This document shows positions 46,137-61,100 of a stretch of 64,000 nucleotides of DNA, in pieces (the first letter of the stretch is position 1; the number at the start of each line of letters is the position of its first letter). The position numbers and the translations under genes were made by a program. The notes beneath the pieces were generated by a model. That model ran no database searches. It had not been told where the DNA came from and saw nothing but the letters and a program-made list of their open reading frames with translations. The stretch is from Arenicola marina (taxonomy: Eukaryota; Annelida; Polychaeta; Arenicolidae). Location of the stretch: positions 37,302,133 to 37,366,132 of the forward strand of contig OZ025263.1 in the NCBI GenBank assembly GCA_964019135.1. Direction: 5' to 3'.

Positions 46137-49100
46137 CTGCAAGACAACGTAAACATAATATTTTGATCGCAAGGTAAAATGCAGTTGCTCAATGTTTACA
46201 TTGTGGACATCACGAAAATTAGGAAGTGGCATTTCTTCATCTGCATAGTCACCGGTATATGCGCAAGGTATATGCGCAAAACCTGCCCAGGAAGCAGCCT
46301 CCGTCGTGGTACCTACAGAGACCAGGCCAGGAAGCAGCCTCCGTCGTGGTGGTACCTACAGAGACCAGGCCAGGAAGCAGCCTCCGTCGTGGTGGTACCT
46401 ACAGAGACCAGGCCAGGAAGCAGCCCCCGTCGGGGTACCTACAGAGACCAGGCCAGGAAGCAGCCTCCGTCGTGGTACCTACAGAGACCAGGCCAGGAAG
46501 CAGCCTCCGTCGTGGTGGTCCCTACAGAGACCAGGCCAGGAAGCAGCCTCCGTCGTGGTGGTACCTACAGAGACCAGGCCAGGAAGCAGCCTCCGTCGTG
46601 GTGGTACCTACAGAGACCAGGCCAGGAAGCAGCCCCCGTCGGGGTACCTACAGAGACCAGGCCAGGAAGCAGCCTCCGTCGTGGTACCTACAGAGACCAG
46701 GCCAGGAAGCAGCCTCCGTCGTGGTGGTCCCTACAGAGACCAGGCCAGGAAGCAGCCTCCGTCGTGGTGGTACCTACAGAGACCAGGCCAGGAAGCAGCC
46801 TCCGTCGTGGTGGTACCTACAGAGACCAGGCCAGGAAGCAGCCCCCGTCGGGGTACCTACAGAGACTAGGCCAGGAAGCAGCCTCCGTCGTGGTACCTAC
46901 AGAGACCAGGCCAGGAAGCAGCCTCCGTCGTGGTGGTACCTACAGAGACCAGGCCAGGAAGCAGCCTCCGTCGTGGTACCTAGAGAGACCGGGCCAGGAA
47001 GCAGCCTCCGTCGTGGTGGTACCTACAGAGACCAGGCCAGGAAGCAGCCTCCGTCGTGGTACCTACAGAGACCAGGCCAGAAAGCAGCCTCCGTCGTGGT
47101 ATCTACAGAGACCAGGCCATGAAGCAGCCTCCGTCGTGGTATCTAAGGAGACCAGGCCAGGAAGCAGCCTCCGTCGTGGTGGTACTCAGAGAGACCAGGC
47201 CAGGAAGCAGCCTCCGTCGTGGTGGTACCCAGAGAGACCAGGCCAGGAAGCAGCCTCCGTCGTGGTACCTACAGAGACCAGGCCAGTACGCAGCCTCCGT
47301 CGTGGTGGTCCCTACAGAGACCAGGCCAGTACGCAGCCTCCGTCGTGGTGGTACCTACAGAGACCAGGCCAGGAAGCAGCCTCCGTCGTGGTGGTACCCA
47401 GAGAGACCAGGCCAGGAAGCAGCCTCCGTCGTGGTACCTACAGAGACCAGGCCAGGAAGCAGCCTCCGTCGTGGTACCTACAGAGACCAGGCCAGGAAGC
47501 AGCCTCCGTCGTGGTACCTAAGGAGACCAGGCCAGGAAGCAGCCCCCGTCGTGGTACCTACAGAGATCAGGCCAGGAAGCAGCCTCCGTCGTGGTACCTA
47601 CAGAGACCAGGCCAGGAAGCAGCCTCCGTCGTGGTACCTACAGAGACCAGGCCAGGAAGCAGCCTCCGTCGTGGTACCTACAGAGACCAGGCCAGGAAGC
47701 AGCCTCCGTCGTGGTGGTACCTACAGAGACCAGGCCAGGAAGCAGCCTCCGTCGTGGTACCTACAGAGACCAGGCCAGGAAGCAGCCTCCGTCGTGGTAC
47801 CTACAGAGACCAGGCCAGGAAGCAGCCTCCGCCGTGGTACCTACAGAGACCAGCCCAGGAAGCAGCCTCCGTCGCGGTGGTACTCAGAGAGACCAGGCCA
47901 GGAAGCAGCCTTCGTCGCGGTGGTACCTACAGAGACCAGGCCAGGAAGCAGCCTCCGTCGTGGTACCTACAGAGACCAGGCCAGGAAGCAGCCTCCGCCG
48001 TGGTACCTACAGAGACCAGCCCAGGAAGCAGCCTCCGTCGCGGTGGTACTCAGAGAGACCAGGCCAGGAAGCAGCCTTCGTCGCGGTGGTACCTACAGAG
48101 ACCAGGCCAGGAAGCAGCCTCCGTCGTGGTACCTACAGAGACCAGGCCAGGAAGCAGCCTCCGTCGTGGTACCTACAGAGACCAGGCCAGGAAGCAGTCC
48201 CCGTCGTGGTACCTACAGAGACCAGGCCAGGAAGCAGCCTCCGTCTTGGTACCCAGAGAGACCAGGCCAGGAAGCAGCCTCCGTCGTGGTACCTACAGAG
48301 ACCAGGCCAGTACGCAGCCTCCGTCGTGGTGGTACCTACAGAGACCAGGCCAGGAAGCAGCCCCCGTCGTGGTACCTACAGAGACCAGGCCAGGAAGCAG
48401 CCTCCGTCGTGGTACCTACAGAGACCAGGCCAGGAAGCAGCCCCCGTCGTGGCACCCAGAGAGATCAGGCCAGGAGGCAGCCCCCGTCGGGGCACCTACA
48501 GAGTAGGCCAGGAAGCAGCCCCCGTCGTGGTGGTACCTACAGAGACCAGGCCAGGAAGCAGCCTCCGTCGTGGTGGTACCTACAGAGACCAGGCCAGGAA
48601 GCAGCCTCCGTCGTGGTACCTACAGAGACCAGGCCAGGAAGCAGCCTCCGTCGTGGTGGTACCTACAGAGACCAGGCCAGGAAGCAGCCTCCGTCGTGGT
48701 GGTACCTACAGAGACCAGGCCAGGAAGCAGCCTCCGTCGTGGTACCTACAGAGACCAGGCCAGGAAGCAGCCTCCGTCGTGGTGGTACCTACAGAGACCA
48801 GGCCAGGAAGCAGCCTCCGTCGTGGTGGTACCTACAGAGACCAGGCCAGGAAGCAGCCCCCGTCGGGGTACCTACAGAGACCAGGCCAGGAAGCAGCCTC
48901 CGTCGTGGTACCTACAGAGACCAGGCCAGGAAGCAGCCTCCGTCGTGGTGGTCCCTACAGAGACCAGGCCAGGAAGCAGCCTCCGTCGTGGTGGTACCTA
49001 CAGAGACCAGGCCAGGAAGCAGCCTCCGTCGTGGTGGTACCTACAGAGACCAGGCCAGGAAGCAGCCTCCGTCGTGGTGGTACCTACAGAGACCAGGCCA

Positions 49101-52100
49101 GGAAGCAGCCTCCGTCGTGGTGGTACCTACAGAGACCAGGCCAGGAAGCAGCCTCCGTCGTGGTGGTACCTACAGAGACCAGGCCAGGAAGCAGCCTCCG
49201 TCGTGGTGGTACCTACAGAGACCAGGCCAGGAAGCAGCCTCCGTCGTGGTGGTACCTACAGAGACCAGGCCAGGAAGCAGCCTCCGTCGTGGTACCTACA
49301 GAGACCAGGCCAGGAAGCAGCCTCCGTCGTGGTGGTACCTACAGAGACCAGGCCAGGAAGCAGCCTCCGTCGTGGTGGTACCTACAGAGACCAGGCCAGG
49401 AAGCAGCCCCCGTCGGGGTACCTACAGAGACCAGGCCAGGAAGCAGCCTCCGTCGTGGTGGTACCTACAGAGACCAGGCCAGGAAGCAGCCTCCGTCGTG
49501 GTGGTACCTACAGAGACCAGGCCAGGAAGCAGCCTCCGTCGTGGTACCTACAGAGACCAGGCCAGGAAGCAGCCTCCGTCGTGGTGGTACCTACAGAGAC
49601 CAGGCCAGGAAGCAGCCTCCGTCGTGGTGGTACCTACAGAGACCAGGCCAGGAAGCAGCCCCCGTCGGGGTACCTACAGAGACCAGGCCAGGAAGCAGCC
49701 TCCGTCGTGGTACCTACAGAGACCAGGCCAGGAAGCAGCCTCCGTCGTGGTGGTCCCTACAGAGACCAGGCCAGGAAGCAGTCTCCGTCGTGGTGGTACC
49801 TACAGAGACCAGGCCAGGAAGCAGCCTCCGTCGTGGTGGTACCTACAGAGACCAGGCCAGGAAGCAGCCCCCGTCGGGGTACCTACAGAGACTAGGCCAG
49901 GAAGCAGCCTCCGTCGTGGTACCTACAGAGACCAGGCCAGGAAGCAGCCTCCGTCGTGGTGGTACCTACAGAGACCAGGCCAGGAAGCAGCCTCCGTCGT
50001 GGTACCTAGAGAGACCGGGCCAGGAAGCAGCCTCCGTCGTGGTGGTACCTACAGAGACCAGGCCAGGAAGCAGCCTCCGTCGTGGTACCTACAGAGACCA
50101 GGCCAGAAAGCAGCCTCCGTCGTGGTATCTACAGAGACCAGGCCATGAAGCAGCCTCCGTCGTGGTATCTAAGGAGACCAGGCCAGGAAGCAGCCTCCGT
50201 CGTGGTGGTACTCAGAGAGACCAGGCCAGGAAGCAGCCTCCGTCGTGGTGGTACCCAGAGAGACCAGGCCAGGAAGCAGCCTCCGTCGTGGTACCTACAG
50301 AGACCAGGCCAGTACGCAGCCTCCGTCGTGGTGGTACCCAGAGAGACCAGGCCAGGAAGCAGCCTCCGTCGTGGTACCTACAGAGACCAGGCCAGGAAGC
50401 AGCCTCCGTCGTGGTACCTACAGAGACCAGGCCAGGAAGCAGCCTCCGTCGTGGTACCTAAGGAGACCAGGCCAGGAAGCAGCCCCCGTCGTGGTACCTA
50501 CAGAGATCAGGCCAGGAAGCAGCCTCCGTCGTGGTACCTACAGAGACCAGGCCAGGAAGCAGCCTCCGTCGTGGTACCTACAGAGACCAGGCCAGGAAGC
50601 AGCCTCCGTCGTGGTACCTACAGAGACCAGGCCAGGAAGCAGCCTCCGTCGTGGTGGTACCTACAGAGACCAGGCCAGGAAGCAGCCTCCGTCGTGGTAC
50701 CTACAGAGACCAGGCCAGGAAGCAGCCTCCGTCGTGGTACCTACAGAGACCAGGCCAGGAAGCAGCCTCCGCCGTGGTACCTACAGAGACCAGCCCAGGA
50801 AGCAGCCTCCGTCGCGGTGGTACTCAGAGAGACCAGGCCAGGAAGCAGCCTTCGTCGCGGTGGTACCTACAGAGACCAGGCCAGGAAGCAGCCTCCGTCG
50901 TGGTACCTACAGAGACCAGGCCAGGAAGCAGCCTCCGCCGTGGTACCTACAGAGACCAGCCCAGGAAGCAGCCTCCGTCGCGGTGGTACTCAGAGAGACC
51001 AGGCCAGGAAGCAGCCTTCGTCGCGGTGGTACCTACAGAGACCAGGCCAGGAAGCAGCCTCCGTCGTGGTACCTACAGAGACCAGGCCAGGAAGCAGCCT
51101 CCGTCGTGGTACCTACAGAGACCAGGCCAGGAAGCAGTCCCCGTCGTGGTACCTACAGAGACCAGGCCAGGAAGCAGCCTCCGTCTTGGTACCCAGAGAG
51201 ACCAGGCCAGGAAGCAGCCTCCGTCGTGGTACCTACAGAGACCAGGCCAGTACGCAGCCTCCGTCGTGGTGGTACCTACAGAGACCAGGCCAGGAAGCAG
51301 CCCCCGTCGTGGTACCTACAGAGACCAGGCCAGGAAGCAGCCTCCGTCGTGGTACCTACAGAGACCAGGCCAGGAAGCAGCCCCCGTCGTGGCACCCAGA
51401 GAGATCAGGCCAGGAGGCAGCCCCCGTCGGGGCACCTACAGAGTAGGCCAGGAAGCAGCCCCCGTCGTGGTGGTACCTACAGAGACCAGGCCAGGAAGCA
51501 GCCTCCGTCGTGGTGGTACCTACAGAGACCAGGCCAGGAAGCAGCCTCCGTCGTGGTACCTACAGAGACCAGGCCAGGAAGCAGCCTCCGTCGTGGTACC
51601 TACAGAGACCAGGCCAGGAAGCAGCCCCCGTCGTGGTGGTACCTACAGAGACCAGGCCAGGAAGCAGCCTCCGTCGTGGTACCTACAGAGACCAGGCCAG
51701 GAAGCAGCCTCCGTCGTGGTACCTACAGAGACCAGGCCAGGAAGCAGCCTCCGTCGTGGTGGTACCTACAGAGACCAGGCCAGGAAGCAGCCTCCGTCGT
51801 GGTACCTACAGAGACCAGGCCAGGAAGCAGCCTCCGTCGTGGTACCTACAGAGACCAGGCCAGGAAGCAGCCCCCGTCGTGGTACCTACAGAGACCAGGC
51901 CAGGAAGCAGCCTCCGTCTTGGTACCCAGAGAGACCAGGCCAGGAAGCAGCCTCCGTCGTGGTACCTACAGAGACCAGGCCAGGAAGCAGCCTCCGTCGT
52001 GGTACCTACAGAGACCAGGCGAGGAAGCAGCCCCCGTCGTGGTACCTACAGAGACCAGGCCAGGAAGCAGCCTCCGTCGTGGTACCTACAGAGACCAGGC

Positions 52101-55100
52101 CAGGAAGCAGCCCCCGTCGTGGCACCCAGAGACATCAGGCCAGGAGGCAGCCCCCGTCGGGGTACCTACAGAGAGTTGGCCAGGAAGCAGCCTCCGTCGT
52201 GGTACCTACAGAGACCAGGCCAGGAAGCAGCCCCCGTCGTGGCACCCAGAGAGACCAGGCCAGGAAACAGCCTCCGTCGTTGTACCCAGGGAGACCCCAC
52301 CTGGTACTCCAGCAGAACGTAATGGGAGAGTTGAATTAGCTCACCGTGCTAGCGCGTCGTTTCGGCCGTGAGGTGTGGATGCCAACTTGAGGACGGACGG
52401 GGATGGCGGGGGGGCGGGCTTGGTGACTGGTGCAGGGGAGGTGCCGGCCGCCGCCGCCACAGCCGCCAGTCCTGACACTGAGTTGAGACTGACCGGCAGT
52501 CCCGCCAACCCCACCGTGCCGAGCGCGTGTTGCGCCTGCGCCGCCTGAGTCTGGGTCTGGACCGTGGCGGACACGGAAGGAACTGTGGTTAGCAGCGTCA
52601 AGGTGGCGGGCGCGGGGGCGGGAGCGGGGGCGGGCGCGGGGGCGGGTGCGGGTGCGGAGGGGCAGGACGTGACCAGAATGGTGGCAGAGGAGGCGAGAGA
52701 GGGCGCTGCGGGCGGCAGCACAGCGGCGCTCACTGCCGGCTTCTTGGTGGCTCCGGCGGCGGCCGCACCCTCGGCCACCGCACCCCCCTTTACCGCCGGG
52801 GTCACGCTGGGGGTCAGCGGGTAGTTCAGCTGTAGCACGTTGGCGGCCGGAGACGTGGACAGACCACACGTCTTGGCTGCAAAACACGACGACATGGAAC
52901 AATAGGCTGCAGTCCATATGCCAAAGACAGACTTCACAAAGGTTACATTAACCTGCCTACGCCTTCCATCTTACAATAAGTAGGAGTCTAGGCTACAAGC
53001 AATGGAGCAACACCGGATTCGTGACGTCAATCGGATTGCCCGACAAACAGAACTGTGCTTCATACCCACATTGGGCACTTCACAGCTGACGATGCCTGGA
53101 CAGCAAACTGAATCGCCTTACTGATCCCATAAGCACATAAGCATGCTCCGCTTCATCATCGATGGGTAAAATGTAATATCTTCCAAGGGAACACCTTCCT
53201 CCTCAGTCTTACTAACTACGCATGCAGTTTTTCAGCTCAGGGCCTTGTTCAGCGAGAGATTTAACACAGCTGTAACCGGGCGTTCAGTGACGATGCAGTT
53301 ACACAACAATATGCAGCACAACATCTCCACATAAGGCTGAATAGCACAGTTTAAGTAAGAGAGGCAGTATCCGGCTAGCTCACGTAAGCTGTATGAGGCC
53401 ACCCGGGCCAAATGACACTTACAGTCAATATGGGGCCCGTTGCTCAGCAGGGAGGCTGTCCCAAGACTAGTGGCCGCCCCCACAGGTTGACCCGGACCTG
53501 AAGTTGGCGCGGAGGCCGCTAGGCTGGTCTGGCGCGACGGTGGTGCGGCCGGCATCCCTGGCGGTCCTGCCCCGCCCCCTGACGCCGCGCTGACCCCCGC
53601 CGGCGCCACGGCACCGCCGGGGTCACACGGGGGGTGCGACTGCTGCTTATGCAGCTGCAGATCGTGGGCAGAGTTACAAACGGCAGAGGCGGCAAACTGC
53701 GCCGTGGCAGAGTCCAGTGTGAAGCGGGCGGAGGTCCCGCGCGCGCCGCCGCTGGTGAAAGCGTGGTCGAGACTGGGGCCGCCCACCCCAGCAACGCCGG
53801 CAGCGCTGCCTAAGGAATAGTCTAAGTCGGTCTCCTGCCGGAGCAGCTGCTCCTGTTGCTGGCGCTGCATCTGTAACAGCTGCTCCCTGTGGTTCTGAAA
53901 GCTCTCCACGTTGAATTCCGTGGCAAGGGGTGGCGAGAGTGTGTCCCTGAAGGCCGGGTGTCCACTGCAGCCAAACGGGCCCGTGGCGCCCCGGCTCAGC
54001 CCCAGCCCGCCGCCAATACACGTCTCCTCTGGGGTGGGGGTCCGCGGCCGGAAGTGGCGTCTGTAGGCATGGAAACAAAGACCACTCGTCGTCAACATCT
54101 TACCAAACCAGACATAAACACAAGTCACTCGTCAACATCTTACCAAACCGATATAACACAAGTCACTCGTCAACATCTCACCAAATAAACACAAACACAA
54201 GTCCCTCGTCGTCAATATCTTATCAAACCAGACATAAACGCCACTCGTGGTCAACATTCTGCCCTATTTCCTGTCCCGCTACCTGTGATGCAGCAACAGA
54301 CCAAGCGTGCCATAGACAATGCGAGCCCCCATGTAGACTGAGCGCCGGGAGCTCGGGGACCCGACACAAGCCCACTTACATTTTGTGTTCTTTGATGTGT
54401 CGCTGATATTGTGCCGACCAGCCTGAGCTGGCAGCCAGAGGGGTGGACAAGTCCAGCTCAGACAGCCAGTCATCCCACTGCGTGCACGCTCGATCGAGGA
54501 GGACCCTGCAACACAGCAATCATCTACTGCAATAGTGTTCCCATGGTGTGATTTAAAACTAATTAATATAAAAGGAGATTACGTGACACGCTTTCATGTT
54601 CTCTTCTCGAGACTCCGTATTGCAGTGGTATCGTGAATCTCGACTGATGTGGTATCAACGGAGTCTCCGTGAATTCGCTTCCCACAAGTTTTAGTGAAGT
54701 TAAGAAGCAAATGCCAAAACATTGTTGTTGTTAACACCTGTACTTTCTTGGGGGTACAAAAACAATTAATGTATTGAAATCTAAAAATGTTCGTACGCGC
54801 CAGTGCACTTAGTACATGGTAAAGTTTGATATGGTGGAGTAACCGCTGCACGTAGCCCCGCCAAGGGGGTCGCTTGCTCTAAACACATCGTAGACAGTCG
54901 GGGAGTCTGGCCATATGCTTGCCATGCGATGTCGCCATCTGACGGCTAAATTTGCAAATAGTTGCTCTCACGTAGAGAGAGGGACGAAATATTATGTGAG
55001 AATAGGCAAATGGGTGTCACACTGGAAGGGTTTATAATGCGACCTACCTGCCACCCCGACCAACCCTGCGTCTAGCGAAGCCAACACAGCGGCGGGGTTG

Positions 55101-58100
55101 GGTTAAGGTGGTCATGGAGTACCGGAAATTCTGATCTCCGAGACCGCCTTCTTCTCGGCCACTCCACGGCCAACTGCCAAAGCCATCCGGAATGGGCTGC
55201 AAGACAACTCTCAACGTTAAACAGTCCACTCATCACACGCCCCCGTGACATATTCCAGTCCACTAATCACACGCCCCCGTGACATATGCCAGTCCACTCA
55301 TCACACGCCCCTTGTGTCATATTCCACAGTCCACTCATCACACGCCCCTTGTGTCATATTCCACAGTCCACTCATCACACGCCCCTTGTGTCATATTCCA
55401 GTCCACTCATCACACGCACCTGTGACATATTCCAGTCCACTCATCACACGGACCTGTGACATATTCCACAGTCCACTCATCACACGGACCTGTGACATAT
55501 TCCAGTCCACTCATCACACGCACCTGTGACATATTCCAGTCCACTCATCACACGCACTCGTGACATATTCCACAGTCCACTCATCACACGCCCCTTGTGT
55601 CATATTCCACAGTCCACTCATCACACGCACCTGTGACATATTCCAGTCCACTCATCACACGGACCTGTGACATATTCCAGTCCACTCATCACACGCACTT
55701 GTGACATATTCCACAGTCCATTCATCACAAGCCCCTTTGTGTCATATTCCAGTCCACTCATCACACGGACCTGTGACATATTCCAGTCCACTCATCACAC
55801 GCACTCGTGACATATTCCAGTCCACTCATCACACGCCTCTTGTGTCATATTCCACAGTCCATCACACGCACCTGTGACATATTCCAGTCCACTCATCACA
55901 CGCACCTGTGTCATATTCCAGTCCACTCATCACACGCACTCGTGACATATTCCACAGTCCACTCATCACAAGCCCCTTTGTGTCATATTCCAGTCCACTC
56001 ATCACACGCACCTGTGACATTCCAGTCCACTAATCACACGCACCTGTGACATATTCCAGTCCACTCATCACACGCACTCGTGACATATTCCACAGTCCAC
56101 TCATCACAAGCCCCTTTGTGTCATATTCCAGTCCACTCATCACACGCACCTGTCATATTCCAGTCCACTCATCACACGCACTCGTGACATATTCCACAGT
56201 CCACTCATCACAAGCCCCTTTGTGTCATATTCCAGTCCACTCATCACACGCACCTGTGACATATTCCAGTCCACTAATCACACGAACTTGTGTAATATTC
56301 CAATCTACTTAGGCCTCCATTGTCAGACATGTGTCCCAAAACCATTGGCCTAGGGCTCCATTGTCAGACATGCGGCCCCAAACCTTTGGCCTAGGCATCC
56401 ATTGTCAGACATGCGACCCAAAACCATTGGCCTAGGGCTCCATTGTCAGACATGTGTCCCAAAGCCATTGGCCTAGGCCTCCATTGTCAGACATGCGGCC
56501 CCAAACCATTGGCCTAGGGCTCCATTGTCAGACATGTGTCCCAAAACCATTGGCCTAGGGCTCCATTGTCAGACATGTGTCCCAAAACCATTGGCCTAGG
56601 CTTCCATTGTCAGACATGCGGCTCCAAACCATTGGCCTAGGGCTCCATTGTCAGACATGCGGCCCCAACCATTGGCCTAGGGCTCCATTGTCAGACATGC
56701 GACCTAATTCATTGAGCCTGAACGCTGCTGGTGACAGGCGAGGTAATGCACTCACCGCATGGTAAAAACACCCGGCCTTCCGCCTGAAGGCGTAGACTCC
56801 ATCAGGATCATCTTCTGTGTCATGGTCCGAGAGTGACAACTGCTGAGTAAAATGCCAAATACATCGTTAAGATGGATTGTTGGGCATATAATCCCCCAAC
56901 CAGGGAGAGACACTGACGCACCACCAATGACACTGATATACCACCAGTGACACTGATATACCACTAGTGACACTGATATACCACCAGTGACACTGATATA
57001 CCACTAGTGATACTGATATACCAGTGACACTGACACACCACTAGTGACACGGAGATACCACCAATGACACTGATATACCACCAATGACAATAGAGGAAGA
57101 TTTTCTGCCACTACAGCACATATGGAAGCCTGGGCAAATGAAAATCAAACGGTGGAATACGTTTACCAATACCAATGGTGATGTGTATAATTTGGAAAAG
57201 ACTTCTATTTCTAAATAGCCCTACACAAGATTATGTCAGCATGTTAACCGTTCTCTTACGTCTTTCCTCGCGCCCTACAACTGATTGGAAGCCATTACCG
57301 CCGACAGTGTTATCGTCGACTATGTGGGCACTATGACTGAGGAAAGCTAAGCAGTAAGGCTGAAAGAGGTTAAGGTGACGTTGTTTGGGCGTGGCACGCA
57401 GCTTCACAGGACCGTAATGCCGTCGACGACACGGCGGATCGAGTACCAATGGTAATAGATATACCGGGGAGAGAGGTTCTTCTTCTGAACTGTACGGGTG
57501 ATCTGGCTGAAGGACATCCACTTCGTTATAGTGCGGCAGCTGGGCGGCAGGGTTCTGCTGGTTATGGTGACTGAGGGACTGCTGATTATGCTGCTGCTGT
57601 TGCTGCTGCTGAACTTTGTGCTTGCGCTTCTTATATTCACGCTTCTTACGCACGAACACTTCCTCCTGCATAGAGAAAGGTCACAATATAAACATCAAAC
57701 GGGCATCTCCATTATTATCACTGGGGTTGGGTAACACAGGCCCAGTTCCAAGCCGCAAACACAGGACATAGTGATTGGACCAATTGTCACCACTGTGTAG
57801 CAAGTCTTCAAAAAGCAAGATTTAAAATTCCTACCACGATGATTCATTCGAATACTTATGATCTCATTATATCATGCAGTACAGATGTATGGAAAGCTTA
57901 TGTTTTTTTTTTAATTTAAGTCTTGGAAAAGCAAATTATGAAGCACCCTCGGTGCAGGGTAGTCAGGATACGTTGTTACAGAAAATACCTCAGTGTTAAT
58001 AAATGCAAATTGTTCAAAGTCTGCAGCGAAGAAAAAAAAACGGTAATAGGGTTTTACAGTAATTCCATATATGAGACAAGTGAGTCGACGAGTCGACGCT

Positions 58101-61100
58101 ACTCACCTTTGTTCCCCAGTCTCGATTGAGATATTGCGTCTGCATGGGTATCAGTGAAGGCAACTTGTGTCTCTGAGCCAAAGCCTCCGTCAGTGCCTTG
58201 CCATCCCAGTCATTCATTTGATGTCTAACATCAGAATCAGAAAACAACTCTGTTCTCTAAACATGCCATTTCGCAATGTTATTAGAGTACAACCATATGC
58301 TAAGAAACACATATATAGGATCGATTAACATGTATTCTTAAAATACAGGTGGTTGTCCAACTTTCCCGGCACCACTAAAACAATTCATAGGTAGAACATT
58401 CGTTTTTTATAGGCCACTTTAATCAAATCATTGGCCTAAACCAGGTTCCAAAAATTTTAGATCGTAGTAAATGTTATTATTTCAATATGTATCTTACCGT
58501 TTTTCCATTATTTCTATTGTTAACTGCAGCAGCTCCTTTTTACTTTTATCTCTTCTTTTGACCAATTCCAAAATAGTTCTGTGAAGTACAAAATAGCATA
58601 GGTAAGTGGTATTTGGGGCTACTTTCGTTAAAAACCAGGGTCCATATGGTCCGGGGGTCACCGACCAGGGTAAAAGTAGTCACAGGTTACGCTAGTTATA
58701 GATACAAATGGCAAGGAGAACGCGGTTAGGGGCGACGCTGGTCAGGGATGACACTGGTAAGGGGGGTGACTGGTCAGGGGTGACACTGGTAAGGGGGGTG
58801 ACTGGTCACGGTTGACACTAGTCATGGGTGACCTTGGTCAGGGGGAACACTGTTCAGGGGTGACACTGGTCAGGGGTGACACTGGTTAGGGGTGATACTG
58901 GTCAGGGGAGACACTGGTCAGGGTGACATTGGTCAGGGGTGATACCGGTCAGGGGGAACATTGATCAGGTCACACTGGTCAGGGGTGATACTGGTCAGGG
59001 GTGACATTGGTCAGAGGTGACACTGGTCAGGGGTGACACTAGTCAGGGGTGACATTAGTCAGGGGTGACACTGGTCAGGGGTGACACTGGTCAGGGGTGA
59101 CACTGGTCAGGGGTGACACTGGTCAGAGACCATTGGTCAAACTAGGAGTTACACTGGCAAGGAATTTTACTCACTCATAAATTATTGAACATACTTAAAT
59201 AAATATTTAGATGTGATAATATAAACTGGCCTTTCCATGAAGCCTTAATTGTTACATCTTGACTTAAATCTACATAATTAACAATGAATATTTAGATGTG
59301 ATAATATAAACTGGCCTTTCCTAATCCCCTAATTAGCAGTTCTTGAATCAATACTGATTCAATGACAGTGGAATGATATAGCTGATTAACATCTCACATT
59401 TCTTATGGTGCAATTGACATACTAGCCTGCACACAAAAAGTTGTAATCCATTTTAACATTTTAGTATGCAAAGAAGTACTCACAATGCCCTATTGAGATC
59501 TCTTCGCAGTTTTAACATTTTTTCATATGAAGCTTCATCATTTTTTCGATTCTGGAACAAACAGAATGATAATCATAAATGTTACTATTTACACAGTGCT
59601 GCATAAATAACATTAGAAAACATAAAATAATCACAGTAGGCATATTAAAAATATTAATGCAAAGAATGATGTGTGTGGCAAATTGGGGCATACCGGTAAG
59701 TGGCCATTGTTACCTTTCTCGTCTGCATTTTTTCTGTTCTTCTTCTAAATGCAACATAAGGATTGTTTGTGGTGGAGCCATCTCGCTTTTCTGTCTTTAC
59801 TTGAGGAATTAACGCATGTTGCTGAAGATAGAAGACCAACAATAAAAATATCTGCTAACACAAATATATTAATACATCTCAATGGGACATAATTAAGACA
59901 AGCATTCTTCTGACAACAGCAATGACTACAATACTACAAAGCCAATTTACACACCATTCAATACCCTTATCCTCAAATATATTAATCCATAGTATGGTTG
60001 TGATGTTATAGGATTTTGCGAACACCAAATATCCAGCTTCACATTGAATAATCTGTTCCGAAATTCTGCTGTTAAGTCCACATAAATTTAGGTCGAAACT
60101 AATTTAATTCACACAGACAGGACAGGGGCGTGCAAATGGCGCTTAAATCACAGTACAAAACAATATATCCTTGTACCTAAACTATGATCATGTGCAACTA
60201 ATCACGTGGAAATCATGTTAAACGGTGGTCCCTATATATCTTCATGAACAGTTATGTACCAATCTGTCACATGACAGCTGTACAAGCAAGCTTGTGTAGG
60301 GGACAGCACGTGTACCGATCTATCACATGACAGCTGTACAAGCAGGCTTATGTAGGGGACAGCACAGTACATGTACCAATCTGTCACATGACAGCTGTAC
60401 AAGCAGGCTTGTGTAGGGGACAGCACAGTACATGTACCAATCTGTCACATGACAGCTGTACAAGCAAGCTTGTGTAGGGGACAGCACAGTACATGTACCA
60501 AACTATCACATGACAGCTGTACAAGCAAGCTTGTGTAGGGGACAGCACAGTACATGTACCAATCTGTCACATGACAGCTGTACAAGCAAGCTTGTGTAGG
60601 GGACAGCACGTGTACCGATCTATCACATGACAGCTGTACAAGCAAGCTTGTGTAGGGGACAGCACAGTACATGTACCAAGCTATCACATGGCAGCTGTAC
60701 AGCAGGCTTGTGTAGGGGACAGCACATGTACATGTACCAAACTATCACATGACAGCTGTACAAGCAAGCTTGTGTAGGGGACAGCACAGTACATGTACCA
60801 AACTATCACATGACAGCTGTACAAGCAAGCTTGTGTAGGGGACAGCACAGTACATGTACCAATCTGTCACATGACAGCTGTACAAGCAAGCTTGTGTAGG
60901 GGACAGCACAGTACATGTACCAATCTGTCACATGACAGCTGTACAAGCAAGCTTGTGTAGGGGACAGCACGTGTACCGATCTATCACATGACAGCTGTAC
61001 AAGCAAGCTTGTGTAGGGGACAGCACAGTACATGTACCAAGCTATCACATGGCAGCTGTACAGCAGGCTTGTGTAGGGGACAGCACATGTACATGTACCA

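Noticed and set aside
52341-52345. TGA at 52343-52341 as the EPC stop codon
   Set aside because: It overlaps a good donor (GTGAGC), and splicing to 46136 restores a conserved C terminus ending VAMEVT in frame.
46179-52371. Very long plus-strand open frames (775, 1030, 956, 708 codons)
   Set aside because: They lie in the 40/43-bp array and are open in several frames at once because unit length modulo 3 cycles. No codon bias or unique domain; the array is intronic to EPC on the other strand.
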